NCBI RefSeq assembly: GCF_963666665.1
Contig: NZ_OY762999.1
Coordinates: forward strand, 787,501-851,500
DNA from: Maridesulfovibrio sp.
GTDB lineage: Bacteria > Desulfobacterota > Desulfovibrionia > Desulfovibrionales > Desulfovibrionaceae
Direction: 5' to 3'
DNA: 64,000 nt
The notes beneath the pieces were generated by a model. The model ran no database searches, was not told the DNA's origin, and saw nothing but the letters and a program-made list of their open reading frames with translations. The position numbers and the translations under genes are program-made. Position 1 is the first letter of the stretch, and every line of letters starts with the position of its first letter. Below, in pieces: positions 1 to 6,974 of this stretch.

Positions 1-607
1 CGTCGATGCCTTCAATATCAAATGTCGGGTCTGCTTCAGCATAGCCCAGTTCTTTAGCCTGAGCCAGTGCGGTATCGAATTCAAGACCGTTGGTGGACAT
101 TTCGGAAAGAATATAGTTGGCGGTTCCGTTGAGGATACCGACAATGGATTTAATGCGGTTCCCGGCCAATGATTCCTTGATGGATTGGATGATGGGAATA
201 CCGCCGGCAACACTGGATTCGTAGTACAGGCCGACCTTGTTCTGGGCAGCGATTTCAAAAAGTTCAATGCCGTGTTCGGCCAGAAGATGCTTGTTGGCGG
301 TGACTACGTGCTTGCCTGCTTTAAGGGCTTTAATAACAATTTCCTTGGCCACGGTAGTGCCGCCCATTAGTTCCACTACGATATCCACATCCGGACTGGA
401 TGTGAATTCATCAGGATCGGCGGTGAATTTTACTTCAGGTCCGGGCAGGAAATCCCTTTTTTTGTTCACGTCACGGACTAGAACGGAAGTAATCTCAAAT
501 TTTTTCCCGCAGCGGGCAAAGATTACGTCTTCGTTTTCTTCCAAAATCCGGGCGAGTCCGGTTCCGACAGTGCCGAATCCGGCGATGGCAAGCTTAACAG
601 TCTGCAT
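1..607 (-). CDS. hom: homoserine dehydrogenase, N-terminal part (gene cut by window edge)
   Basis: Minus-strand frame open from the left edge to an ATG at 607, preceded by an AGAGG ribosome site; 202 codons are visible. The N-terminus has the NAD(P)-binding glycine motif GFGTVGTG (about residues 10-17). Further on come the conserved TANKHLLAE segment and the GILNGTANYIL segment that marks homoserine dehydrogenases. The enzyme reduces aspartate semialdehyde to homoserine for threonine and methionine synthesis in the cytoplasm. The C-terminal half, including any ACT regulatory domain, lies outside the window. It follows the aminotransferase gene in the same direction, but an intrinsic terminator lies between them. 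Confidence 0.95.
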   Translation of the reverse strand, partial: MQTVKLAIAGFGTVGTGLARILEENEDVIFARCGKKFEITSVLVRDVNKKRDFLPGPEVKFTADPDEFTSSPDVDIVVELMGGTTVAKEIVIKALKAGKHVVTANKHLLAEHGIELFEIAAQNKVGLYYESSVAGGIPIIQSIKESLAGNRIKSIVGILNGTANYILSEMSTNGLEFDTALAQAKELGYAEADPTFDIEGID

Positions 608-637
608 TAAAACCTCTTAATTCATTTCTCATGTTTC

Positions 638-677
638 AAAAAAAACTGGCAGGCTGCTTTATACCGCAACCTGCCAG
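638..677 (-). terminator. intrinsic terminator between the aminotransferase gene and hom
   Basis: Perfect 8-bp stem (646-653 with 670-677, CTGGCAGG/CCTGCCAG). Read on the minus strand it is followed by a run of eight T (645-638). It lies 20 bases after the aminotransferase stop and 31 bases before the hom start, so hom probably depends on readthrough or a promoter very close to its start. Confidence 0.8.
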
Positions 678-696
678 AAATTTGAATAATTATCTT

Positions 697-1872
697 TTAC
701 CCTTTTGCAAATAGGTCTTTCATGCCTCGTATGGCCTGATTTATTCGCTGTCTGTTTTCTACGAGGGCCATGCGGACATGGTCATCCCCGTAGCTTCCGA
801 AACCGAGTCCGGGGGCAACTGCTACTTTGCATTCACGCAGCAGCAGCTTGGAGAATTCTACCGAGCCTAGATCTTTGAACTGTTCCGGGATCGGTGCCCA
901 GATAAACTGGGTGGCCTTGGGCGGGGTTACGTCCCAGCCGATACGCTGCAATCCTTCGCAAAGAGCATCGCGGCGGTCCTGATAGATGTCCATGATTTCG
1001 CGGACGCATTCCTGCGGGCCGGAAAGAGCATGGCAGGCCGCAATCTGGATGGGCTGGAAGAGTCCGTAGTCCAGATAACTCTTGATACGGGTCAGGGCCT
1101 GTACCATTTCCTGGTTACCGCAGCAGAATCCCACACGCCATCCGGGCATGGAATAGCTTTTTGACAGGGAGAAGAATTCTACACCCACGTCTTTTGCGCC
1201 GCGAGCCTGCAGGAAGCTGGGAGCTTCGTAGCCGTCAAAGGTGAAGTCTGCATATGCAAGGTCGTGGATGACCAGCAGCTTGTTTTCTTTGGCGAAGTCG
1301 ACGATTTTTTCAAAGAACGGAATATCCGCGGTAACTCCGGTGGGGTTGTGCGGGTAGTTGATGATCAACAGTTTCGGTCTGGGCCATGTCTGGCGCATTG
1401 CCAGTTCCAGATCTTCAAAAAAATCGCGGTCAGCACCGATGGGAACACGTCTTACATCCGCTCCGGCAATGATACTTGCGTACGGGTGAATGGGATAAGA
1501 CGGGTCCGGTGCGAAAACTACATCACCGGGTGAAAGCATGACCAGCGCCAGGTGCGCCAGCCCCTCTTTGGCGCCCATGGTAACGACCACTTCCTGATCA
1601 TAATCCAGTTCAACGCCATATCTTCTTTTATACCAAAGCGCCATTTCTCTGCGGAGGCCCTTGATTCCCCTTGACGCGCTGTAGCGATGGTTGGCGGGCT
1701 TCTGCGCCGCTTCAACCAGTTTGTCTACAATGTGCTGCGGGGTGGGGAGGTCTGGGTTCCCCATGCCAAGGTCGATGATGTCCTCACCTTCGTGGCGCAT
1801 CTGCATTTTCAGTTCGTTCACCTTGGCAAACACATAGGGGGGCAGCCGGTGAACTCTTGGAAACTTGTCCAT
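697..1872 (-). CDS. alaC: class I/II aminotransferase, AlaC-like (alanine/glutamate type)
   Basis: 391-residue fold-type I PLP enzyme, full length for the family. Visible motifs: GNPDLPTP near residue 38, the substrate-side NYPHNPTG (about 172-179), and the PLP lysine in SLSKSYSMPGWR with the Schiff-base lysine at K238. The overall pattern matches the AlaC (YfdZ) group, which converts pyruvate and glutamate to alanine; related branches include LL-diaminopimelate aminotransferases, so the exact substrate is not certain. The ATG at 1872 has AGGAG upstream and a good sigma-70-type promoter at 1911-1939. Hom lies downstream beyond a terminator. Confidence 0.82.
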   Translation of the reverse strand: MDKFPRVHRLPPYVFAKVNELKMQMRHEGEDIIDLGMGNPDLPTPQHIVDKLVEAAQKPANHRYSASRGIKGLRREMALWYKRRYGVELDYDQEVVVTMGAKEGLAHLALVMLSPGDVVFAPDPSYPIHPYASIIAGADVRRVPIGADRDFFEDLELAMRQTWPRPKLLIINYPHNPTGVTADIPFFEKIVDFAKENKLLVIHDLAYADFTFDGYEAPSFLQARGAKDVGVEFFSLSKSYSMPGWRVGFCCGNQEMVQALTRIKSYLDYGLFQPIQIAACHALSGPQECVREIMDIYQDRRDALCEGLQRIGWDVTPPKATQFIWAPIPEQFKDLGSVEFSKLLLRECKVAVAPGLGFGSYGDDHVRMALVENRQRINQAIRGMKDLFAKG

Positions 1873-1910
1873 GGTCGTTACTCCTAAATAAAATATAAAC
1901 TTAAAGGTGA

Positions 1911-1939
1911 TTTGTAACCACGGTGTCCTTCGCTGTCAA
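1911..1939 (-). promoter_or_regulatory. sigma-70-type promoter of the aminotransferase gene
   Basis: On the minus strand: TTGACA (1939-1934), 17-base spacer, TACAAA (1916-1911), placing the start about 30 bases before the aminotransferase ATG. The -35 is a perfect consensus match and the -10 matches 4 of 6. The rest of the 334-base gap (1873-2206) is AT-rich and otherwise without recognisable features apart from the plus-strand promoter candidate at 2121. Confidence 0.6.
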
Positions 1940-2120
1940 AACTAATATTTGTGTGCAGGACAATGTTTATGGAGAAAAATAATTCCTTTAAGTTGTAAAT
2001 TCAGAATTAAATTCTGTTTTTAAGGATTTTATGCACGTTATAATAGGGTGAAAAACTTCTTTTTTAGAATAATTAATCAAAATGAGCAGATGACGTTTAC
2101 ATGTATTTTTTAGAGTGATG

Positions 2121-2149
2121 TTGACATTAAAAAAAAATAACGATTAATT
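2121..2149 (+). promoter_or_regulatory. possible promoter for the glycogen-binding domain gene
   Basis: TTGACA at 2121-2126, a 17-base A-rich spacer and a weak -10 (TTAATT, 2144-2149), about 55 bases upstream of the GTG start. The -35 is perfect; the -10 is poor, so this is tentative. Confidence 0.35.
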
Positions 2150-2206
2150 ATTAACAGAAAATCTTTTTCTGACGTTTTTGAAATTATAAACCATCAGGAG
2201 GCTCCG

Positions 2207-2515
2207 GTGGCTCTTTCCAAGAAATTTCTTAAAAGCAAATCTGTTTGCAAGGTTAAGTTTGAAGTGGAAAAGGATCAGGTGGAAAACGGTGAAGCTATCT
2301 ATCTGGTTGGCGATTTCAATGGTTGGGATCAAAGTTCCACTCCCATGAAAAAACTAAAAAACGGCAAGTATACTGTGACTGTTGATCTTGAAACCGGGCG
2401 TGACTACCAGTTCCGTTATCTGGCCGGGGACGATATCTGGTTTAATGATACCGAGCCAGACCGTACTGAGACGACGCCATACGGAGATGGTGAAAACTCA
2501 GTTGTCAGCGTCTGA
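2207..2515 (+). CDS. stand-alone CBM48 (isoamylase N-terminal) glycogen-binding protein
   Basis: 102-residue protein made almost only of one CBM48/AMPK-beta-like domain. The typical string YLVGDFNGWD lies at about residues 32-41, followed by PM, the glycine-turn region and a YQFRYL strand, with FNDTEPD at about 85. In known families this domain binds glycogen or alpha-glucans and is normally fused to an enzyme; here it stands alone. The start is GTG at 2207 with a strong AGGAGG site six bases upstream. It is a single gene with its own promoter candidate and a hairpin after it. A role in glycogen binding or regulation is inferred from the domain only. Confidence 0.85.
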   Translation: MALSKKFLKSKSVCKVKFEVEKDQVENGEAIYLVGDFNGWDQSSTPMKKLKNGKYTVTVDLETGRDYQFRYLAGDDIWFNDTEPDRTETTPYGDGENSVVSV

Positions 2516-2542
2516 TCTCAATCGATGATGGTTCGAATATAA

Positions 2543-2568
2543 GGACGGGGGCAATTCAGCCTCCGTCC
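2543..2568 (+). terminator. hairpin after the CBM48 gene
   Basis: Ten-base arms (2543-2552 with 2559-2568, one mismatch) and a 6-base loop. No T-run follows directly, so it is a weak terminator or a 3'-end stabiliser. I see nothing else in 2569-2749 before ilvE beyond T-rich sequence. Confidence 0.45.
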
Positions 2569-2749
2569 ATTCAGTGCGTTGTGTTTTTTGCTTTTTATCG
2601 TTTTACTGACCTTGATCTTCCCGTTCCTTCTTGACCTTGGACCCTCTTTTTTTTAGCTTCATTCATTCTGTTGTTCGCTATTGTTATCGAGTAAGGCTTA
2701 CATTCGGCCTGCGTTAGCAATATTTATAGAATAAAATTAGGGGGACATA

Positions 2750-3673
2750 ATGGTTCAAAAAGCAGAAAAAATCTGGTTTGACGGTGAATTGGTCAATTGG
2801 GATGACGCACAGGTTCACGTGCTGACTCACACACTGCACTACGGTGCAGGTGTATTTGAAGGTATTCGCGCATACGCTACTGTGGACGGCAAATCTGCTG
2901 TTTTCAGGTTGCGTGAACACGTGGTTCGTCTTTTCGATTCCGCTAAAATTCTTGGTCTTACCATACCTTTTACTGTTGAAGAAATTCACGATGCTATTCT
3001 TGAGACCCTGAAAGTAAACGGTCTCAAAGAAGGTTATATTCGTCCCTTGGTTTTCATCGGTGACGGCGTCATGGGTGTTCACCCCGGCTCCAACCCTATT
3101 CGTGTTTGTATTGCAACGTGGCCTTGGGGGGCTTATCTTGGTGAAGAAGCCCTTGAAAAGGGTATCCGTGTTAAGACTTCTTCCTTCAACCGCCATCATG
3201 TAAACGCCATGATGACCAAGTCCAAGGCTTGCGGTAACTACGTCAACTCCATCCTCGCCAAAGTTGAGGCTGTTAAAGACGGTTATGATGAAGCTCTTAT
3301 GCTCGATACTGCCGGATTTGTTTCTGAAGCTACCGGTGAGAACATTTTCATCGTAAAAGACAATATCATTAAAACTACTCCGCTTACTTCCGTACTGCCC
3401 GGTATTACTCGTGCCAGCCTGATGAAGGTTGCCCGCGATCTTGGTTACGAAGTAGTGGAGCAGCTCTTCACCCGTGATGAACTCTACATTGCTGATGAAG
3501 CTTTCTTCTGCGGTACTGCTGCTGAAGTTACCCCCATCTGCGAAGTTGATAACCGTGTTATAGGTGAAGGAAAACGTGGACCCATCGGTACGCTCCTCCA
3601 GAAAGAGTACTTCAATGCTGTCAAAGGCGGCAACGACAAGTACAAAGGCTGGCTGGATTACTACGAAATTTAG
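2750..3673 (+). CDS. ilvE: branched-chain amino acid aminotransferase
   Basis: 307-residue class IV (fold-type IV) PLP aminotransferase, normal length. It has LTHTLHYGAGVFEGIRAY near residues 25-42 and the PLP lysine region MMTKSKACGNYVNS, where K159 aligns with the Schiff-base lysine of E. coli IlvE. The closing part has the EVTPICEVD segment. It catalyses the last step of valine, leucine and isoleucine synthesis using glutamate. ATG at 2750 follows a GGGG-containing ribosome site. It is monocistronic, closed by a terminator at 3682. The partner genes ilvB, ilvN and ilvC are in this window at 45-48.5 kb, not linked. Confidence 0.95.
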   Translation: MVQKAEKIWFDGELVNWDDAQVHVLTHTLHYGAGVFEGIRAYATVDGKSAVFRLREHVVRLFDSAKILGLTIPFTVEEIHDAILETLKVNGLKEGYIRPLVFIGDGVMGVHPGSNPIRVCIATWPWGAYLGEEALEKGIRVKTSSFNRHHVNAMMTKSKACGNYVNSILAKVEAVKDGYDEALMLDTAGFVSEATGENIFIVKDNIIKTTPLTSVLPGITRASLMKVARDLGYEVVEQLFTRDELYIADEAFFCGTAAEVTPICEVDNRVIGEGKRGPIGTLLQKEYFNAVKGGNDKYKGWLDYYEI

Positions 3674-3681
3674 TCATTAAT

Positions 3682-3722
3682 AGTTTGGGGGCCTGATGCA
3701 CGGGTCCCCAAACTGATTTTTT
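3682..3722 (+). terminator. intrinsic terminator after ilvE
   Basis: Nine-base perfect stem AGTTTGGGG / CCCCAAACT (3682-3690 with 3706-3714), followed by a run of T ending at 3722. Confidence 0.85.
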
Positions 3723-3735
3723 ATATCTGTTAACA

Positions 3736-3772
3736 GAAGCGAAGCGCATCAAAAAGGGTCGCCGAAGGCATC
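3736..3772 (+). repeat. fragment resembling the dispersed repeat, in the dnaX leader
   Basis: Contains GCGAAGCGC, an A-run and GCCGAAGGC. Read in reverse it resembles the right-hand end (CTTTTAATAGGGCTTCGCCGC) of the repeat copy after ybaB. It lies directly upstream of the dnaX start, where no clear Shine-Dalgarno sequence is seen. Similarity judged by eye only. Confidence 0.35.
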
Positions 3773-3779
3773 TTAATTT

Positions 3780-5669
3780 ATGAGTACATCCAATCTGACA
3801 GCAAAATACCGTCCGCAGACTTTTGGTGAAGTTGCAGGACAGGAAGCAGTCAAAACAATTCTTTCCCGTGCTGCAGCACAGGACAAGATCGCTCCCGCAT
3901 ACCTTTTCAGTGGTACACGCGGGGTAGGCAAGACTACCATTGCCAGAATTTTCGCCAAGGCGCTGAACTGTAAAAATGCACCCACTGCCGAGCCCTGTAA
4001 CGAGTGCGACAACTGCCGTCAGATTACTGCCGGTGTCGGTGTAGACGTTGTTGAGATTGACGCCGCATCTCACGGTAAGGTTGATGACGCCCGCAGGCTC
4101 AAGGAAGATATCGGTTACGCGCCCATTGAATTCCGCTACAAGGTTTTCATTATCGATGAAGCGCACATGCTCACAGTGCAGGCATTCAACGCCTTGCTGA
4201 AAACCCTTGAAGAGCCGCCGCCGCACGCAACTTTCATCATGGCGACTACGGAAACGCATAAGTTTCCGGCCACCATTATCAGCCGCTGTCAGCATTACGC
4301 ATTCAAGATGCTCACCAATGATGAGCTGATCGCGCATCTTTCCAATATCTTAAATATGGAAAAGATCGAATTTGAGCAGGGAGCAGTAGATCTTATTGCC
4401 AAACGCGGCGCAGGCAGTGTGCGTGATTCCATGTCCCTGCTGGGTCAGGTATTGGCTCTTGGCAGCGAGAGGCTGCTGGAAGAAGATGTCCGCTCAATTC
4501 TGGGACTTGCCGGTCGTGATGTGTTCTTCACGCTCATGCAGGCTATCCACGGACGTGATCTGGTTGCTGTGGGTGACACAGTACAGCAGGTTCTTGGTCG
4601 CGGACTTGATCTCGGATTTTTCATTCGTGAACTTGGTAACTGCTGGCGGAATATGTTTCTGCTCAACCAATCCGGCGAACGGGCTGTGCCTTTGCTCGGA
4701 CTTTCATCCGAGGAAGCTGCGGAGTTCATGAAGTGGGCCCAGACTTTTGACCGTTCCTTCATTCATGCCTGCTGGCAGATGACCGTGGACGGACAGCGCA
4801 AGGTAATGACCAGTCTCGAACCGGCCATGGCCCTTGAGCTGCTTTTGCTTAATATGGCCAGCCTTACCGACCTTATTTCCATGGAACGGGCCGGCGCGCT
4901 TGCTTCGGCAGCACCAAGTCCGCAACAAGTGTCACAAGCAGCTCCACAGACTCCGCCGCCAAGCAGGTCCATGGGCCAACAGTCAGGCGGGCAGACTCCG
5001 CCGTGGCAGAATAGTCCGCAGCAGGGAATGCAGCAGCAGGTTCCGTCTCATAATCAGTCCATGCAGCCACAGGGCATGGGGGCAAACGGACGCCCCATGG
5101 GACGTACCGAGTCCGGTTCTCCGGCTGGCAACCGTTCTGTGAACGATATGGGAGCTGATGATTCCTCCCTTCCTGACGCGGCAGGTTTTACTGAAACTGA
5201 TTTAACTCCCCCTGTCCCACAATTGGAAAATCCTGCGCCGGAATCTATTCCACCGTTGGAGCGTGTTCCCGAACCTGCTCCGCCTAAGCCTTCATTTCCG
5301 GCATCAGTCAGTGGACCGCGTGACTTTGATGGTTTTTTGCAATACGTCGCAGATAGCGGTGCGAATGGATCAACTTCCGGTCTGAGCAAATGCAAGGGTG
5401 AGTTTATTGATGGTAAACTGGTATTGACCTGTGCCAACTCTTTTCATCAGGGGCAGGTTGCCGGACGCGAATCTCGTGCTGTTGTAGAACGAATGGCGAA
5501 GGAATATTTCGGCCCTGAAATTGAGCTGGAAATTCAGATCAGTTCGAAGGGCAAGCGCAGGAGCAGGCAGGAAATACGTGATGAGGTGGAAGCCCACCCG
5601 GATGTAAAAAGGGTGATGGAAGCCTTCGGGGCGAGCATCATTTCCATTGATCCGCGTAAAGATGTTTAA
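3780..5669 (+). CDS. dnaX: DNA polymerase III subunit gamma/tau
   Basis: 629-residue clamp-loader ATPase. The AAA+ module is at the N-terminus: Walker A GTRGVGKT (residues 45-52), zinc-binding cysteines C64, C73, C76 and C79, Walker B DEAH (126-129) and the SRC arginine-finger motif (168-170). A proline/glutamine-rich, low-complexity linker (about 370-510) joins it to a C-terminal domain expected to contact polymerase. The ATG at 3780 has no convincing ribosome site and follows a repeat-like leader. Downstream ybaB and recR complete the widely conserved dnaX-ybaB-recR replication/repair cluster. I saw no classic A-rich slippery site for producing a short gamma form. Confidence 0.96.
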   Translation: MSTSNLTAKYRPQTFGEVAGQEAVKTILSRAAAQDKIAPAYLFSGTRGVGKTTIARIFAKALNCKNAPTAEPCNECDNCRQITAGVGVDVVEIDAASHGKVDDARRLKEDIGYAPIEFRYKVFIIDEAHMLTVQAFNALLKTLEEPPPHATFIMATTETHKFPATIISRCQHYAFKMLTNDELIAHLSNILNMEKIEFEQGAVDLIAKRGAGSVRDSMSLLGQVLALGSERLLEEDVRSILGLAGRDVFFTLMQAIHGRDLVAVGDTVQQVLGRGLDLGFFIRELGNCWRNMFLLNQSGERAVPLLGLSSEEAAEFMKWAQTFDRSFIHACWQMTVDGQRKVMTSLEPAMALELLLLNMASLTDLISMERAGALASAAPSPQQVSQAAPQTPPPSRSMGQQSGGQTPPWQNSPQQGMQQQVPSHNQSMQPQGMGANGRPMGRTESGSPAGNRSVNDMGADDSSLPDAAGFTETDLTPPVPQLENPAPESIPPLERVPEPAPPKPSFPASVSGPRDFDGFLQYVADSGANGSTSGLSKCKGEFIDGKLVLTCANSFHQGQVAGRESRAVVERMAKEYFGPEIELEIQISSKGKRRSRQEIRDEVEAHPDVKRVMEAFGASIISIDPRKDV

Positions 5670-5738
5670 TAAGGCTTCCGGTCTGTCCGGTAGTCTTGTG
5701 TATTAATTAACAAGTTAATAATTTCAAGGAGTAATATA

Positions 5739-6050
5739 ATGAAAGGTATGAACGATCTCGTACGCCAGGCTCAGATTATGCAGCGCAAAATGACCGCTCT
5801 GCAGGAAGATCTCAAGACTCGTGAAGTAGAAAGTTCCGCTGGTGGCGGTATGGTTAACGTTAAAGTTAACGGTTCTTCCGAAGTGCTCGAAATCAAAATT
5901 GATCCTACCATCGTTGAGTCCGGTGATGTTGAAATGATTCAGGATCTCGTACTCGCAGCAGTAAATGATGCCAACAAGAAAGCAAAAGCCATGATGGAGT
6001 CCGAAATGTCTGCCATCACCGGCGGTATGAACATCCCCGGTATGTTCTAA
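5739..6050 (+). CDS. ybaB: nucleoid-associated protein, YbaB/EbfC family
   Basis: 103-residue small DNA-binding protein, the usual length. It has the N-terminal helical start MKGMNDLVRQAQ, the GGGMVNVKVNG strand segment (about residues 34-44) and a glycine/methionine-rich tail (GGMNIPGMF). YbaB/EbfC dimers bind DNA and coat the nucleoid. An AAGGAG site precedes the ATG. It is placed between dnaX and recR as in many bacteria. A 40-bp perfect palindrome follows its stop. Confidence 0.93.
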   Translation: MKGMNDLVRQAQIMQRKMTALQEDLKTREVESSAGGGMVNVKVNGSSEVLEIKIDPTIVESGDVEMIQDLVLAAVNDANKKAKAMMESEMSAITGGMNIPGMF

Positions 6051-6053
6051 TAA

Positions 6054-6150
6054 ATGTCTCCGACGGCTGGGGAAGGGAAACTTTTGCAAAAGTTTCCCTT
6101 CCCCAGACCCCATCCCTTCAAAAACTTTTAATAGGGCTTCGCCGCTGGGA
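6054..6150 (+). repeat. dispersed palindromic repeat, copy A (also a likely terminator)
   Basis: Contains a 40-bp perfect palindrome at 6067-6106 (two 20-base arms centred on TTTTGCAAAA). A left flank resembles CTCCGxCGGC, and a right flank runs ATCCCTTCAAAAACTTTT then GCTTCGCCGC. The order of flank, palindrome and flank is the same as in the copy at 38509. The long GC-rich stem after ybaB could also end transcription. Confidence 0.7.
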
Positions 6151-6241
6151 TAGTTTGGTTTGGGGATAGTTTTTAAAATATTTTTCTCCACATCCTGTCG
6201 TTATTTATTCCTAACATTGGCAGGATTGCTGAAGGCATAGA

Positions 6242-6847
6242 ATGGAAAATTTACCTGAGCCGTTACGGGTTGTTGCGCAGGAACTGGCGAAACTTCCCGG
6301 TCTTGGCCCTAAGTCTGCGCTCCGCATCGCTTTGACCATGCTGAAGATGCCCAAAGAGAAAGTTACGGGCATCGGTCAGAGTTTTATTGATCTGCGTGAG
6401 AAGCTTTGTATCTGTGAGCAGTGCGCCAGCATTACCGATACCTGTCCTTGCCGGATTTGTTCTGATCCCAAGCGTGAGCATGAAAAGCTTTGCCTTGTTT
6501 CTGAATGGGATTCTCTGCTTGCGATCGAAGAAATGGGGCTTTATCGCGGCTATTATCTGGTGTTGGGCGGCCTTCTTTCGCCGCTTGATGGAGTTACACC
6601 GCAACAGCTTGAGTTTCAGAAGCTTGAAGAGCGTCTTGCCAAAGGCGAAGTAAAGGAGCTTATTCTCGCTTTGGGAGCTACTGTTGACGCTGAAGCTACT
6701 GCTTCATACATCAAGAATCTGGTTGAATCCAAATTTCCCGGGATCGAGCTTTCCCGCCTTGCGCAGGGTATCCCCATTGGTTCTGAAGTAAAATATACGG
6801 ACAAGGAAACTTTGCGGCAGTCACTTGAGTATCGGCAAAAGTTGTAA
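6242..6847 (+). CDS. recR: recombination mediator RecR
   Basis: 201-residue protein of normal RecR length. It has a helix-hairpin-helix LPGLGPKSALRIA (residues 18-30), a C4 zinc finger (C58, C61, C70, C73) and a Toprim domain starting at LCLVSEWDSLLAIE. The C-terminal part has the conserved ARGIPxG-like string LAQGIPIGSE. RecR works with RecO and RecF to load RecA onto gapped DNA. The ribosome site is weak. It is the third gene of the dnaX-ybaB-recR set, separated from ybaB by a repeat element and followed by another. Confidence 0.96.
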   Translation: MENLPEPLRVVAQELAKLPGLGPKSALRIALTMLKMPKEKVTGIGQSFIDLREKLCICEQCASITDTCPCRICSDPKREHEKLCLVSEWDSLLAIEEMGLYRGYYLVLGGLLSPLDGVTPQQLEFQKLEERLAKGEVKELILALGATVDAEATASYIKNLVESKFPGIELSRLAQGIPIGSEVKYTDKETLRQSLEYRQKL

Positions 6848-6890
6848 GCCAACAGTTTCAATTTTGAAATTTAATTAGCTCAAAACTATT

Positions 6891-6957
6891 AAAGGTTTTG
6901 GGATTCTTAAACCCTTTTGCAAAAGGGTTTAAGGCCCCCGGCAGGGCCGCCGGAGGC
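6891..6957 (-). repeat. dispersed palindromic repeat, copy B
   Basis: A 43-base core (6891-6933) is identical, in reverse orientation, to 38520-38562. It contains the palindrome CTTAAACCCTTTTG/CAAAAGGGTTTAAG. The flank CCGCCGGAGGC is also shared, but here a 13-base insertion (GCCCCCGGCAGGG) separates it from the core. It lies between recR and recD2 and abuts the recD2 ribosome-binding region. Confidence 0.75.
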
Positions 6958-6974
6958 CTATATAGGACCAATTG

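Noticed and set aside
3780..5669. Programmed frameshift in dnaX giving a short gamma form
   Set aside because: No convincing A-rich slippery heptamer with a following stem was seen.
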